A stretch of DNA of 64,000 bases from Pedobacter zeaxanthinifaciens (lineage in GTDB: Bacteria; Bacteroidota; Bacteroidia; Sphingobacteriales; Sphingobacteriaceae). The stretch spans positions 292,191 through 356,190 of the forward strand of contig NZ_QMHP01000005.1 in assembly GCF_003313335.1 (NCBI RefSeq), given 5' to 3'. Both the position numbers and the translations under genes were made by a program. Positions within the stretch are counted from its first letter, which is position 1; each line of letters opens with the position of its first letter. The notes under the pieces were generated by a model. The model was not told the DNA's origin, made no database searches, and saw nothing but the letters and a program-made list of their open reading frames with translations. Positions 7,196 to 16,629 of this stretch are shown piece after piece.

Positions 7196-8740
7196 CTAGG
7201 GATTTTGAACCATGTAGGGATTAGCCTGCATCTCACGGCGTGGAATTAAGAATTGCCATGTTACAGCGCCTCTTGCACGATCCATTGCATTGGCTAATGT
7301 AGAGGTAGCACCTGTATTTGCTCTAGCTAAAGCAAGATCTAACCTCTTCAAATCCAAGAAACGAAAGCCCTCGCCCCACAATTCTATTCGGCGTTGGGTC
7401 ATAATTAAACCGTTATTATCGTTACCAATATCTGTAATGTTATCAGGGCGCACATAATTTGGATCCCTATTTTTCGCTAAAATATCTATAATATCAGCCG
7501 CCTCATTGATGAAACCATCTTTTGCTTTTGCTTCCGCTGCAATGAGATACATTTCTGCTACACGCATGAATGGAATATCGCCGGCACTAACGGCAGGATC
7601 AGCTACTACAAACTTTTTATGCATGTACAAAGCCCTAGTTTGGCCGGCTGCTGGCTGTCCTGTTGAGGCATCAATTACACCCGGAAAATTCACATAATCG
7701 TTTACATTATCGCAAAACAACTTTTTCCTGATATCAGTATTACTAAGCGAATTGTACAAAAGCGAGTTAATTTTTTTAGGATTTGGCCTGGTATGTGCCG
7801 AATTGAAATTTGAAGACATGTAAGCGTAAAACGAACCGTAAGTTGGCAGTTGCTCAGGCAATTGGTGCGCACCCCACATCCATTCAGAGTTTTTCATGTC
7901 TGTAAAACCATCCAAATACGCAGAGTTGGACATTAACTGATATCCTTTTAGTGCTTCTAGTGCATAATAAGCTGCATCAGTCCAGTTTTGCTGAGTTAAA
8001 GCAACCCTTGCTTTCAATCCTTGAGCCACACTTTTATCAATGTGTGTTCTGTATAACCCTCTTGCTGGTGCGCCGGTTAACATCACAATCGCTTCATCTA
8101 AATCTTTATTAATTTGAATGTAAACATCTTCGACGGTATTGCGTGGTTGTGGGTCCAAAGAGTATTTAGTAACAATAGGCACTCCAAGTTGTATCCTTGG
8201 TGAATTTGGATTGGAAATATCTGTTAGTATAGATTTATCGTAACGTTTGCCGAAGAGTTGCACCAACATGAAATGCGAAAAAGCCCGAAGTGCTAAACAC
8301 TCCCCTTTTATTGCATTTTTTTGTGCTGTAGTTGCATCAGGCACCTTATCAATACCTTCTAACAACAAATTTGCATTAGCAATTATCCTGTAATAAAGGC
8401 GGTAGGCAAAATAAGGCAGGTCGTTCAAATCAGAGCGATGGTCTGTCCAACGGTAAGCGCCCCTGAAGTAACTTGTACCCGTTGCCGTATGAACGATATC
8501 TTCGCCCATGAAATCCATCACAATCATGATGGCAGCGTGACCATCCTGTTCCTGATCAGAATATTGCATGTACAACCCACGATAGATACCGTTAAGTGCC
8601 ACCTTTACATTGTTGATGTTATCAAATATCTTGTCCGCATCAATTTGATCAGTTGGAACGGTATCTAAGTATGACTTTTTACATGAACCTAGTAGCAGTA
8701 AAAAGAAAAAAGCTGGCAGAATTAAAAAATATTTTTTCAT
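7196..8740 (-). CDS. SusD/RagB family nutrient-binding lipoprotein
   Basis: The 514-residue product has a lipoprotein signal (LLLLGSCKKSYLDTVPTDQ, lipidated Cys near residue 20). It shows the SusD/RagB pattern: an N-terminal TPR-like helical region with LRAFSHFMLVQLFG, and the C-terminal block RRIELWGEGFRFLDLKRL. SusD proteins sit on the outer leaflet as a lid over the SusC pore and capture ligand. Its start is 11 bp after the susC stop. The hydrolases that follow point to peptide ligands, as in RagAB, but that is inference. Confidence 0.95.
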   Translation of the reverse strand: MKKYFLILPAFFFLLLLGSCKKSYLDTVPTDQIDADKIFDNINNVKVALNGIYRGLYMQYSDQEQDGHAAIMIVMDFMGEDIVHTATGTSYFRGAYRWTDHRSDLNDLPYFAYRLYYRIIANANLLLEGIDKVPDATTAQKNAIKGECLALRAFSHFMLVQLFGKRYDKSILTDISNPNSPRIQLGVPIVTKYSLDPQPRNTVEDVYIQINKDLDEAIVMLTGAPARGLYRTHIDKSVAQGLKARVALTQQNWTDAAYYALEALKGYQLMSNSAYLDGFTDMKNSEWMWGAHQLPEQLPTYGSFYAYMSSNFNSAHTRPNPKKINSLLYNSLSNTDIRKKLFCDNVNDYVNFPGVIDASTGQPAAGQTRALYMHKKFVVADPAVSAGDIPFMRVAEMYLIAAEAKAKDGFINEAADIIDILAKNRDPNYVRPDNITDIGNDNNGLIMTQRRIELWGEGFRFLDLKRLDLALARANTGATSTLANAMDRARGAVTWQFLIPRREMQANPYMVQNP

Positions 8741-8751
8741 TATTGAACGAA

Positions 8752-11700
8752 CTATAATGTAATGTTTAAACCAAAACTGATGATACGAGAAGGTGCGTAG
8801 GTATACTCAGCATCTCCTGTGTAAGTTTGCGTAGGATCCATACCTTTTCTTGCCGAAGTAATGAACAAATTCTCTCCATTTACAAAGGCTTTTGCATTAG
8901 TTAATTTCAACCTTGAAAGCATTTTTTTAGGAAGGCTATAAGTTAATGCAACGGTACGCAGGTTCAAGTAATCTGATTTTGTTAACCAACGGTCGGTATC
9001 AGAAATAGATGATGAAGTGCTAAGTACAGGAATATCAGTTACATCGCCAGGATTTTGCCAGCGTTTTAACATATCTACGTGTAAAGCCCTACCATTGGTA
9101 GTGGTACCACCTCTGAACATTAGTGAGCGATAATCGTTATCGAACGTGTAACCACCAACCTGATAAATGAACATGACATTTAACGACCAGCTTTTGTAGC
9201 TGAAGCCATTATTTACGCTACCGAAAAAATCAGGAATTGCACTACCTGCGTAATAATAGGTGGCATCAGCCAAAGTAGTTGTTAAAGTGCCATCTGCTTT
9301 GCGGTATTGGTTTGCCCCTGTTTCTGGATTTACAGAATCCCAATCTCTCAACCAAAATTCGTAAAGTGATTTACCCGTTTCGTATTTTTTAGTTCCACTT
9401 ACCCTACCTTCATAAGATGGTGGCAATGACAAGATCTTATTTCTAAACGTACTCCAATTAATATCAATGTTCCATTTAAAACGCTTAGTTTTTAGGGGAA
9501 CTCCATTCAACTGCACTTCAACACCTTCGTTACGCATGGTGCCGAAATTGTCGTTATAAGTAAGTAAGCCCGATGTTAAAGGTAAAGTAACGGCAAACAG
9601 CAAATTGCTCGACTGGCGACGAAATGCTTCTACCGTACCGCCAAACCTATTTTTAAATACCGAAAACTCTACTGCTACATCTGCATTTTGATTGGATTCC
9701 CAAACCAAATCGTTATTACCAGCCTGTGTAAATAAAGCTCCTGGCTCGCTACCGTTGTTGTAGTTTAACGTATATAAACGTTGATAAGTGAAATAACTTC
9801 CGGTACGATCATTACCTACCTGACCGTAAGATGCTCTAAGTTTTAAGGCATCTACCCACTTAACTTTGAAGAATGGCTCTCTATCAATATTATATGCTGC
9901 ACTAAGCGACCAGAAGTTGCCCCATCTGCTAGAAGGCGAAAATCTGGAAGTACCATCTCTCCTGAATGAACCAGAGAACAAATATTTTCCTTTGTAGCTA
10001 TAGTCAATTTTTGACAAGTAACCTTCAGTTTTATAATCTCTATCATAAGACCCTAAAGCTGTAGTAGTTGTCATGTTATCCAGTACAGGTAAACCCGCTA
10101 TTCCTTCGCTTCGTCTTGATCCCGATAGGTAATCATAATAATTAAGGTAGTTTTCGTGACCAACAAGTACACTAATTTTATGTTTGTTGATGGTTTTGCT
10201 CCAAGTTAATAACTGATTAAAGTTTAAATAGGTTGTAAGGCTATTGGTTCTGGTAGTTCTACCCACGCCCACAGCATCACCCATTACGCTGTTATCATAC
10301 ACGTTGCTACGATAGTTACCCAAAGTAAAACTGAAATTAGAAGTAAACTTGAAATCCTTCCAAAATTTAGCTTCGATATTGGCCACACCATTTAATGAGT
10401 TTCTTCTCACTTGGTTAACGTTGTACAAAGTTTCATACACTACATTTCGGCCGGTAAACAACGGTCTGTAATCACCTGGATCATAAACTTTATTTCCTTT
10501 GTTGTCCAAAATGTAAGCACCCGTTACCGGATCATGTTTGTACACAGGATAAATTGGTGCCAATATCAAATCGATGTAGAATGGATTTTCATTGATACCG
10601 CTGCTCTCGTTAGCCTGATCAGATTTGGTGTAAGTACCAAATAAATTCAATCCAAATTTCAGCCAATCTTTAGGCGTTGAGTTTACCCTTAACCTGCCGG
10701 AAAAACGCTTAAAATCCGAACCAATCACGTAACCGTTTTCGTCCAAATAATTAAGTGAAACATAATGATCTGTTTTAGCAGAACCGCCACTTAGCGATAC
10801 TGACATGTCCGACCTCATGCCTAATCTCTGCAACTCTTCCCGGAAACGCACATCATCAGGATATAATAATTTAGCGTTTGGATTTAACTGTCCGTTTTCT
10901 AAAACAATTTCGTCATCAGCTACATTAAACGGATTCCAACCTACGTAGCTTTTTAAATTGGCCGTAGCGGCTGCCGCAGTGCCAGAAGTTCCATTTTTTA
11001 GTGCTTCCCACACAATTGGAAAGTATTGGTAAGCATCTAAAGTTTCATAATTTGGCAAGCCACGCTCAGAAAAAGCCTGTGTTAGCTTTGCAGTAATGGT
11101 GGTTTTGCCGTTGCTATTTCCTTTTTTAGTAGTGATTAATACTACGCCGTTAGCTGCCCTAGCACCATACAATGCTGTTGCTGAGGCATCTTTCAAAATG
11201 GAAATATTGTCAATATCTTCTGGATTGATGTTACTGATTACACCTTCGTAAGGTGCACCATCAAGCACATACAATGGGTTATTATCACCTGTGATTGAGC
11301 CAAACCCTCTGATTCTGATATCTGGTCCTTCGCCCGGCTGCCCGCTACCTGCCGTAGTTTGCACACCTGGTGAAGCCCCAACAATTGCAGAGTTTAAGTT
11401 ACTGATAGGGCGTTGCTCGATATCTTTAGCTGAAATTTTGGTAACCGAATTGGTAAGCTCGTTACGTGTAGTAGTTCCAAAAGCAATTACTACCTCATCT
11501 AGCTGTTTGCTATCACGGGTAAGCGTAACTTCGTATTTTAATAAGGCCGTTAATGGAACTTCCTTAGTAACATAACCAATTGAACTAAATACCAATATTT
11601 TTTCGGTAGACTTCACATTGATTGCAAAATTACCTTCCACATTGGTAACCGCACCTGTAGTAGCACCTTTTACCCTAACGGATACGCCAAACAATGCCGA

Positions 11701-12174
11701 ACCGTCTTCAGCATCAGTTACCTTTCCTGTAATGGTCCTATCCTGCCTAGCCTGCGTAGTGTTAGCTGCCAAGTCGTTTGCATGGTCAATAGGTTTTACA
11801 GAAATGATCTTATCTTCTATAGTGTAGCTTAAGGACATTCCCTTAAGTACAGATGACAAAACCACATCAATTGGCGCATTGGAAAAGTTAGCAGACACCC
11901 TTTTTTCATCTGAAACTTCCTTACTATTATAAATGAAATAATAGTTGGTTTGATTCCTCAGCTCCTTGAACATTTCCTTTAAAGTAATGTTTTGTTTTTT
12001 GATGCTTACGTTTTGAGCAAGTGTTTTGGCACTTAGCTGTAAACTGAAAACAAACACGATTACTGCAATGATTCTCATAACCAGTAAAGCTTTTTTAAAT
12101 AGTTGTTTTTGTTTGGTCGAAAAATCGCAACTAAAAATAGCGTACGACAATCTACAATGTATTTTTTCTTTCAT
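8752..12174 (-). CDS. SusC/RagA family TonB-dependent receptor with STN domain
   Basis: This 1140-residue outer-membrane transporter imports a ligand captured by the adjacent SusD. In order it has a long N-terminus with signal peptide (about residues 30-54, ending KTLAQ), an STN signalling domain (about 55-125), a carboxypeptidase-regulatory-like domain (about 146-220, beginning TITGKVTDAEDGSALFGV), a plug with the RagA-type DGAPYEGVISNINPEDI and LKDASATALYGARAANGV blocks, and a beta-barrel ending in GLNITL. The STN domain is the part that talks to a FecR anti-sigma factor in trans-envelope signalling, which fits the fecR gene just upstream. It is preceded by a 114-bp gap containing a strong hairpin. 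Confidence 0.95.
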   Translation of the reverse strand: MKEKIHCRLSYAIFSCDFSTKQKQLFKKALLVMRIIAVIVFVFSLQLSAKTLAQNVSIKKQNITLKEMFKELRNQTNYYFIYNSKEVSDEKRVSANFSNAPIDVVLSSVLKGMSLSYTIEDKIISVKPIDHANDLAANTTQARQDRTITGKVTDAEDGSALFGVSVRVKGATTGAVTNVEGNFAINVKSTEKILVFSSIGYVTKEVPLTALLKYEVTLTRDSKQLDEVVIAFGTTTRNELTNSVTKISAKDIEQRPISNLNSAIVGASPGVQTTAGSGQPGEGPDIRIRGFGSITGDNNPLYVLDGAPYEGVISNINPEDIDNISILKDASATALYGARAANGVVLITTKKGNSNGKTTITAKLTQAFSERGLPNYETLDAYQYFPIVWEALKNGTSGTAAAATANLKSYVGWNPFNVADDEIVLENGQLNPNAKLLYPDDVRFREELQRLGMRSDMSVSLSGGSAKTDHYVSLNYLDENGYVIGSDFKRFSGRLRVNSTPKDWLKFGLNLFGTYTKSDQANESSGINENPFYIDLILAPIYPVYKHDPVTGAYILDNKGNKVYDPGDYRPLFTGRNVVYETLYNVNQVRRNSLNGVANIEAKFWKDFKFTSNFSFTLGNYRSNVYDNSVMGDAVGVGRTTRTNSLTTYLNFNQLLTWSKTINKHKISVLVGHENYLNYYDYLSGSRRSEGIAGLPVLDNMTTTTALGSYDRDYKTEGYLSKIDYSYKGKYLFSGSFRRDGTSRFSPSSRWGNFWSLSAAYNIDREPFFKVKWVDALKLRASYGQVGNDRTGSYFTYQRLYTLNYNNGSEPGALFTQAGNNDLVWESNQNADVAVEFSVFKNRFGGTVEAFRRQSSNLLFAVTLPLTSGLLTYNDNFGTMRNEGVEVQLNGVPLKTKRFKWNIDINWSTFRNKILSLPPSYEGRVSGTKKYETGKSLYEFWLRDWDSVNPETGANQYRKADGTLTTTLADATYYYAGSAIPDFFGSVNNGFSYKSWSLNVMFIYQVGGYTFDNDYRSLMFRGGTTTNGRALHVDMLKRWQNPGDVTDIPVLSTSSSISDTDRWLTKSDYLNLRTVALTYSLPKKMLSRLKLTNAKAFVNGENLFITSARKGMDPTQTYTGDAEYTYAPSRIISFGLNITL

Positions 12175-12243
12175 ACATTTGTATATAAGGGTTTTGAATA
12201 AATAGTGGTTTCGTTTATTGTTATTTCATTTGGGCCTTTTATT

Positions 12244-12271
12244 GCTTTTCTCGGTTGCCGCCGAGAAAAGC
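12244..12271. promoter_or_regulatory. Hairpin in the fecR-susC gap
   Basis: Perfect 11-bp inverted repeat (GCTTTTCTCGG and CCGAGAAAAGC) around a 6-nt loop. In the direction of transcription (minus) it is not followed by a T-run, so it does not look like a terminator for fecR. On the plus strand it is followed by CTTTTT. It may be an mRNA processing or stability element that separates fecR from susC expression. Confidence 0.6.
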
Positions 12272-12288
12272 CTTTTTACCCTTCTTGG

Positions 12289-13491
12289 TTATTTCTTCAT
12301 CTTCTTTTCGCAGGTAATTACATTATTTTCAATTCCAAAAACTACATCTCCCGTAAGCTCCAACGTTTTTAAAACCTTTGATACGTTGGTATTTCTAGGA
12401 ATTACACCGGTAAATGAGATATCGGGCTTTTCACCTTCGTACTTGATTTTAACATCGTACCAACGTGTCAACTCTTTCATGATCTCATCAATACTTGTGT
12501 TGTTAAATACAAACAAATCATTTTTCCAAGCCATTACTTCTTCAATATTGGCCTCTTGTTGTTTGGTTTCGTTCTCACTTTCAGTATAGATAATCTGTTT
12601 GCCCGGCTTCAACAATTGCGATTGCCCATTTTTAGTAAACTGCACTGAGCCTTCAAGCAAAGTAAGCGCTGAGCGGTACTCATCCGGATAAGCCATCACA
12701 TTGAAGTGCGTACCCAGCACTTTGATTTCAGAACTGCCATTGCGTACGTAAAAAGGTTTACGCTTATCTTTCGCTATTTCAAAATAAGCCTCGCCTTTGA
12801 TCTCCACCCTTCTGGCATCACCTGTAAATGCTGCCGGAAACTTAATTGATGAGCTAGCATTTAGCCAAACTTTACTACCATCAGAAAGCACTAAACTAAA
12901 TTTTCCTCCAGCTGGTGTTGAAAGCGTATTAATTTTGGGTGTCGCTTCATCTGATTGGTTTTTTGCCACATAAACAATCTGCCCATTCGCATCCTTTTCA
13001 ATCAAGATATCACCTTGAGTGGCAAGTTTGCCGGCGGCAGTATGATCCAAAACAATTTCAGAACCATCCGAAAGTGTCAACACAGCTTTTTCACTACCGG
13101 GCAATACATCATTATGATAAGCCAGTGGACTAGACTTTTGGTAAGAGTGGTTAGCGGTGTAATAAATTGTTACACTGGCCACAACCAATACCACCGCGGC
13201 CGCAACGTACTTCCAAAGTGGCTTACGCTCACGACCAGCCAACTTTTTTGGGTTGGTAATATTTGCATACATCCCATCCCAGTCTATTTCGTGTACAAGC
13301 GCATCAGATTGCACTTTTTTATTATGTTCATCCAAAAATGCCAAAACCTCATCTTTGGTTTCTGGATTTCTTATGTAAACAAATAACTCGGCATACTCTT
13401 CCTCCGTGATGCTCTTGTCTACATATTTTTGGAAAAGTTCCGCTAATCTGTCATTTGTTCCTAGTGTCATCTGATGTTCTTGATTGTCCAT
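12289..13491 (-). CDS. FecR family anti-sigma factor
   Basis: The 400-residue product has a cytoplasmic N-terminus (1-92), one transmembrane helix (about 93-110, YVAAAVVLVVASVTIYY), a periplasmic FecR domain (about 185-285, STPAGGKFSLVLSDGSKVWL then FYVRNGSSEIKVLGTHFNV) and a C-terminal DUF4974-like domain (about 325-395). FecR proteins hold an ECF sigma factor and release it when the STN domain of the partner TonB receptor signals ligand. The cognate sigma is probably the gene at 15808-16401, though a beta-helix gene separates them. Its ATG is 21 bp after the stop of that gene. Confidence 0.94.
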   Translation of the reverse strand: MDNQEHQMTLGTNDRLAELFQKYVDKSITEEEYAELFVYIRNPETKDEVLAFLDEHNKKVQSDALVHEIDWDGMYANITNPKKLAGRERKPLWKYVAAAVVLVVASVTIYYTANHSYQKSSPLAYHNDVLPGSEKAVLTLSDGSEIVLDHTAAGKLATQGDILIEKDANGQIVYVAKNQSDEATPKINTLSTPAGGKFSLVLSDGSKVWLNASSSIKFPAAFTGDARRVEIKGEAYFEIAKDKRKPFYVRNGSSEIKVLGTHFNVMAYPDEYRSALTLLEGSVQFTKNGQSQLLKPGKQIIYTESENETKQQEANIEEVMAWKNDLFVFNNTSIDEIMKELTRWYDVKIKYEGEKPDISFTGVIPRNTNVSKVLKTLELTGDVVFGIENNVITCEKKMKK

Positions 13492-13512
13492 TTATACATT
13501 TATTGTCGTTAA

Positions 13513-15648
13513 TTATTTCACGACCAATAATGTTTGCTTTTCTTCACTCAGTTTACCTTTGTTGATCCATAAAATGTAAGCACCTTTTGGAACGTTGGTT
13601 AAATCAAGTTTTAAACCTTCTTGTGTAGTTGTTTGAGCGTAATTATTGGTCAGTACGGTTTTACCCGTCAAAGATATTAGATTTAAGGAAACTGCACCCT
13701 CAACTGACGATGGAACTACATTAACATAGTTGCCCGCCGGATTTGGATACACCTTAGCAGATGCAAGCAAATCAAATCTTAAGCTTTGTATGCCTAAAAC
13801 TTCCGAATTGCCATTTTTATCGTATTGTGTTAAACGGTAGTAGTTTAATCCCGAAAGCGGCGAAAAGTCAGTTAATGAATAACTTAACGGCGAATTGCTA
13901 TCGCCAGCACCTGCAACTTCCTTTAAAATCTTGAAATCAGCTGGTGATGAGCCTCGTTCGATAACAAATTTGCTATTGTTTTGCTCACTTGCTGTTTTCC
14001 AAGTAAGAACGGCCGATGCTCCTTTTTTAGCCACGTTAAACGAAAGCAGCGAAACTGGCAACGTACCTTGGAACTCATAGGCTCCCAAATCAACTACCCC
14101 GCTTGATACACGGCTGTTCCCCGCCAAATCAGTAGTGATGCCAACTGGAATTAACGTATTATCTCCTTTTTGAGTTGCTTCGCCTTCTACAAGTTGTAGG
14201 AAATTCAAATCAGTAGCTACGGTGCTTGCAAACAATAAAGTGGGAGTTGCATTAACGATATTTCCATTTACACCGTTAGTTGCCACTGTAGTTGTTTGCA
14301 TTAAACAGTTTTTTACCGTGAACGATGCACCGGTATTTCCTGCCGCAATATATACATCGCCTTCATTACCGTTAAAAATTGAGTTCTGTAACGTAATTTT
14401 TTGTGTAGTAGCCGAAGTAAAAAATGCTATTGCACCACCATTATTTGCGTTAGAAGCATTGGTGTTAGTATTGTTGTAAAATGTGCAATTGGTTAACACC
14501 GCATCGGTATAGGTTGAATTATAAATTGCCCCACCATAAGTAGCATTGTTTGCTGTATTATTAGCAAATACACCATTGGTGATACTAGGCGCTGCGTTAT
14601 TAGAAGCTGTACCACCCAAATACATAGCTGCCCCACTAGATGCGGTATAATTGGCTAAAAACTTACAATTGGTATAGGTAGAGCTTGTACCATAATTATA
14701 GACTGCACCACCAGCAGAAGTAGATTTATTATTTGAAAACACAACGTTTAAGCAAGTAATTTTCGACGAAGTTGCTGTACCATTTGTAATTGCGCCACCT
14801 GAACCTGCAGTGGCTTCGTTGCCATCAAAAGTTGTGTTGGTAAACGTAGGCTGTGCAAAACTCGACAAATAAATTGCTCCACCCTCAAGGGCAGTATTGT
14901 TTGTAAATTTAACATTGGTAAATGTTGGATAAATATAGGCCGTTGTTAAACCAAGCATATAAATTGCTCCACCATTATTGGCCGATTTATTATTTTTAAA
15001 TTCTACATTATTCAATGTAGCTGAACTATATAAAAAATATGCAGCTCCGCCATTTTGTGAAACGGTGGCATTCTCATTATCTGATATGATTAAATTTTCA
15101 AAAGTTGCCCCAGTGGTTGAACTCAAAAATAAACCTGCTGCTCTACCTTGGTGAAAACTGCCTCCATTAATTGTTGGTGTCGTTGTTCCATCGGCATAGC
15201 CCGCAGTAATTGTAAAACCATCTAATCTGGCTCCAACCATATTGCCGGTAACTGCCACAACATGGTACACATTATCGGTTTTAACCCCAACAGTGCCAAT
15301 ATCTCCACTTAAAATAGTTAGGTTGGCGGCTACGTCTCTCGCTGATAAAACTGCCTCAGTACCTACAAAACCTCCATAAACACTAACACCTTGCTTAAGC
15401 AGGAAAGTTTTGTCTCTATCCGTAGTTGAGCTACCAGGAGCAATTGTTGGTTTATAAGTTCCAGCTGCAACCCACACCTGATCTCCAGAAGAAGACGCAT
15501 TAATCACAGTCTGTAAGTCGGCAGCTGCATCAGCCCAACTTGTACCATCACCGGCGCCCGTTGCTATTGGTTTAACATAGCGAACAGTTTGCGCAAATGT
15601 TGTTAGAGAGCCTAATACAATTAGAAATAATAAGTAAATTTTTCTCAT
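13513..15648 (-). CDS. Secreted beta-helix protein with type A T9SS sorting domain
   Basis: The 711-residue product starts with a signal peptide (to about residue 19, TFAQ). Residues 20-520 carry repeated NN..GGAIY/GGAI motifs typical of right-handed parallel beta-helix and chlamydial Pmp-type repeats. A short beta-sandwich (about 530-625, LPVSLLSFNVAKKGASAVLTWKTASEQNN) follows. The last 80 residues (VYPNPAGNYVNV ... GAYILWINKGK) are a type A T9SS C-terminal sorting domain, so the protein is predicted to be exported and anchored at the cell surface. It lies between the ECF sigma gene and fecR, an unusual place. Its N-terminal half resembles that of the 889-residue protein at 17564-20233. Confidence 0.88.
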   Translation of the reverse strand: MRKIYLLFLIVLGSLTTFAQTVRYVKPIATGAGDGTSWADAAADLQTVINASSSGDQVWVAAGTYKPTIAPGSSTTDRDKTFLLKQGVSVYGGFVGTEAVLSARDVAANLTILSGDIGTVGVKTDNVYHVVAVTGNMVGARLDGFTITAGYADGTTTPTINGGSFHQGRAAGLFLSSTTGATFENLIISDNENATVSQNGGAAYFLYSSATLNNVEFKNNKSANNGGAIYMLGLTTAYIYPTFTNVKFTNNTALEGGAIYLSSFAQPTFTNTTFDGNEATAGSGGAITNGTATSSKITCLNVVFSNNKSTSAGGAVYNYGTSSTYTNCKFLANYTASSGAAMYLGGTASNNAAPSITNGVFANNTANNATYGGAIYNSTYTDAVLTNCTFYNNTNTNASNANNGGAIAFFTSATTQKITLQNSIFNGNEGDVYIAAGNTGASFTVKNCLMQTTTVATNGVNGNIVNATPTLLFASTVATDLNFLQLVEGEATQKGDNTLIPVGITTDLAGNSRVSSGVVDLGAYEFQGTLPVSLLSFNVAKKGASAVLTWKTASEQNNSKFVIERGSSPADFKILKEVAGAGDSNSPLSYSLTDFSPLSGLNYYRLTQYDKNGNSEVLGIQSLRFDLLASAKVYPNPAGNYVNVVPSSVEGAVSLNLISLTGKTVLTNNYAQTTTQEGLKLDLTNVPKGAYILWINKGKLSEEKQTLLVVK

Positions 15649-15807
15649 GAATTGTTGGTTTAGGGTTTGTTGATGCTATATAGACTAGTTAGCCTGCACA
15701 ACGGACCGTTTTTTAACCAACTTTTTTATTTTTTATAGAGAACTGCGATTTGACAAGCCATTGATATGATTTGAAAACTATGGCGAAGGTATGGCAAGAA
15801 GATTTTT

Positions 15808-16401
15808 TTATAGGAAAAACTTCAACAGTAGCAGTAATGAAACCGTGATGTTATGTTTAGCAATATGATATTTAAGATGCTTAAGCACCTCAACAATGAC
15901 GTTTTTAACTCTACTTTTTGAGAGCCCAACCGCCTGCGCTATTTCTTCGTGACTCATATGCTGAGTACGGCTCATTTGAAATATTTCCTGCTTTTGCAGC
16001 GATAAGGTTTGCAAAACTTTGTTGATCAAAAAAGTACTTTCTTTCAAGTTAATTTGATCATCAATATTATTTAAAGAAGTAGAGGTGTTGATCCAGGCGT
16101 TGTTAATGGTTTTTTCTGTACGGCTAATTTTTGCCAAATAATCGTAAGTTTTGTTACGGGCAATGGTGTAGATGTAGTTACGCGGATGTTCTATGGAAAG
16201 TAACTTATCTCTGTTTTGCCAAATTACCAAAAAAGTCTCTTGCACTATTTCTTCGGCGTCAGCTTTACTGTGCACAAACGAATCAACAAAAGCAAGTATC
16301 TTGCCTCTGTAAAGACAAAACATTTTATTAAATGCTAGAGAATTTCCATCTGAAATTTCTTTTAGCAATAGCTTTTCTGCCGTTAAATCGTACAATGCCA
16401 T
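15808..16401 (-). CDS. ECF RNA polymerase sigma factor
   Basis: The 197-residue protein contains sigma region 2 (about residues 12-92, with ADAEEIVQETFLVIWQNRDKL and PRNYIYTIARNKTYDYL) and region 4 (about 130-180, QKQEIFQMSRTQHMSHEEIAQAVGLSKSRVKN), with no region 3. This is the Bacteroidota SusCD-linked ECF type. It would direct transcription of the downstream locus (beta-helix gene, fecR, susC, susD and enzymes) when freed by FecR. The C-terminal tail is hydrophobic (VSLLLLLKFFL), a common feature of these sigmas. It starts 185 bp after the terminator of the PorP/SprF gene. Confidence 0.95.
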   Translation of the reverse strand: MALYDLTAEKLLLKEISDGNSLAFNKMFCLYRGKILAFVDSFVHSKADAEEIVQETFLVIWQNRDKLLSIEHPRNYIYTIARNKTYDYLAKISRTEKTINNAWINTSTSLNNIDDQINLKESTFLINKVLQTLSLQKQEIFQMSRTQHMSHEEIAQAVGLSKSRVKNVIVEVLKHLKYHIAKHNITVSLLLLLKFFL

Positions 16402-16586
16402 TAAAAATAAATATCAGCTAACATAGCTAATAAATAGCAGGTTAGTCAGTTTGTGGTTTAGGTTATCTAAAATTAGTAATCATCTTTTACTCTACAAAAT
16501 ATTACAACTTATTTTTTTAAAATAAAATTACCATAATGCAAAAAAGCAAACACGTTTAATACGTATTTGCCTAAAAATACCATCAT

Positions 16587-16618
16587 AAAAAAGGCGACCT
16601 CATTAAAATGAGACCGCC
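16587..16618 (-). terminator. Rho-independent terminator after PorP/SprF gene
   Basis: On the minus strand an 11-bp stem (GGCGGTCTCAT with ATGAGGTCGCC, two G-U pairs) closes a 4-nt loop and is followed by six T. It starts 12 bp beyond the stop codon at 16630 and separates the beta-helix/PorP unit from the sigma gene. Confidence 0.85.
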
Positions 16619-16629
16619 AATCGAGTCGC

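Noticed and set aside
12244..12271. Rho-independent terminator for fecR
   Set aside because: The stem is strong but the minus strand has no T-run after it; the T-run is on the plus strand, where no gene ends.
12218..12589. A 123-codon plus-strand ORF over the fecR end and the gap
   Set aside because: Most of it is antisense to the fecR C-terminus, and its start region is the hairpin; no family features.
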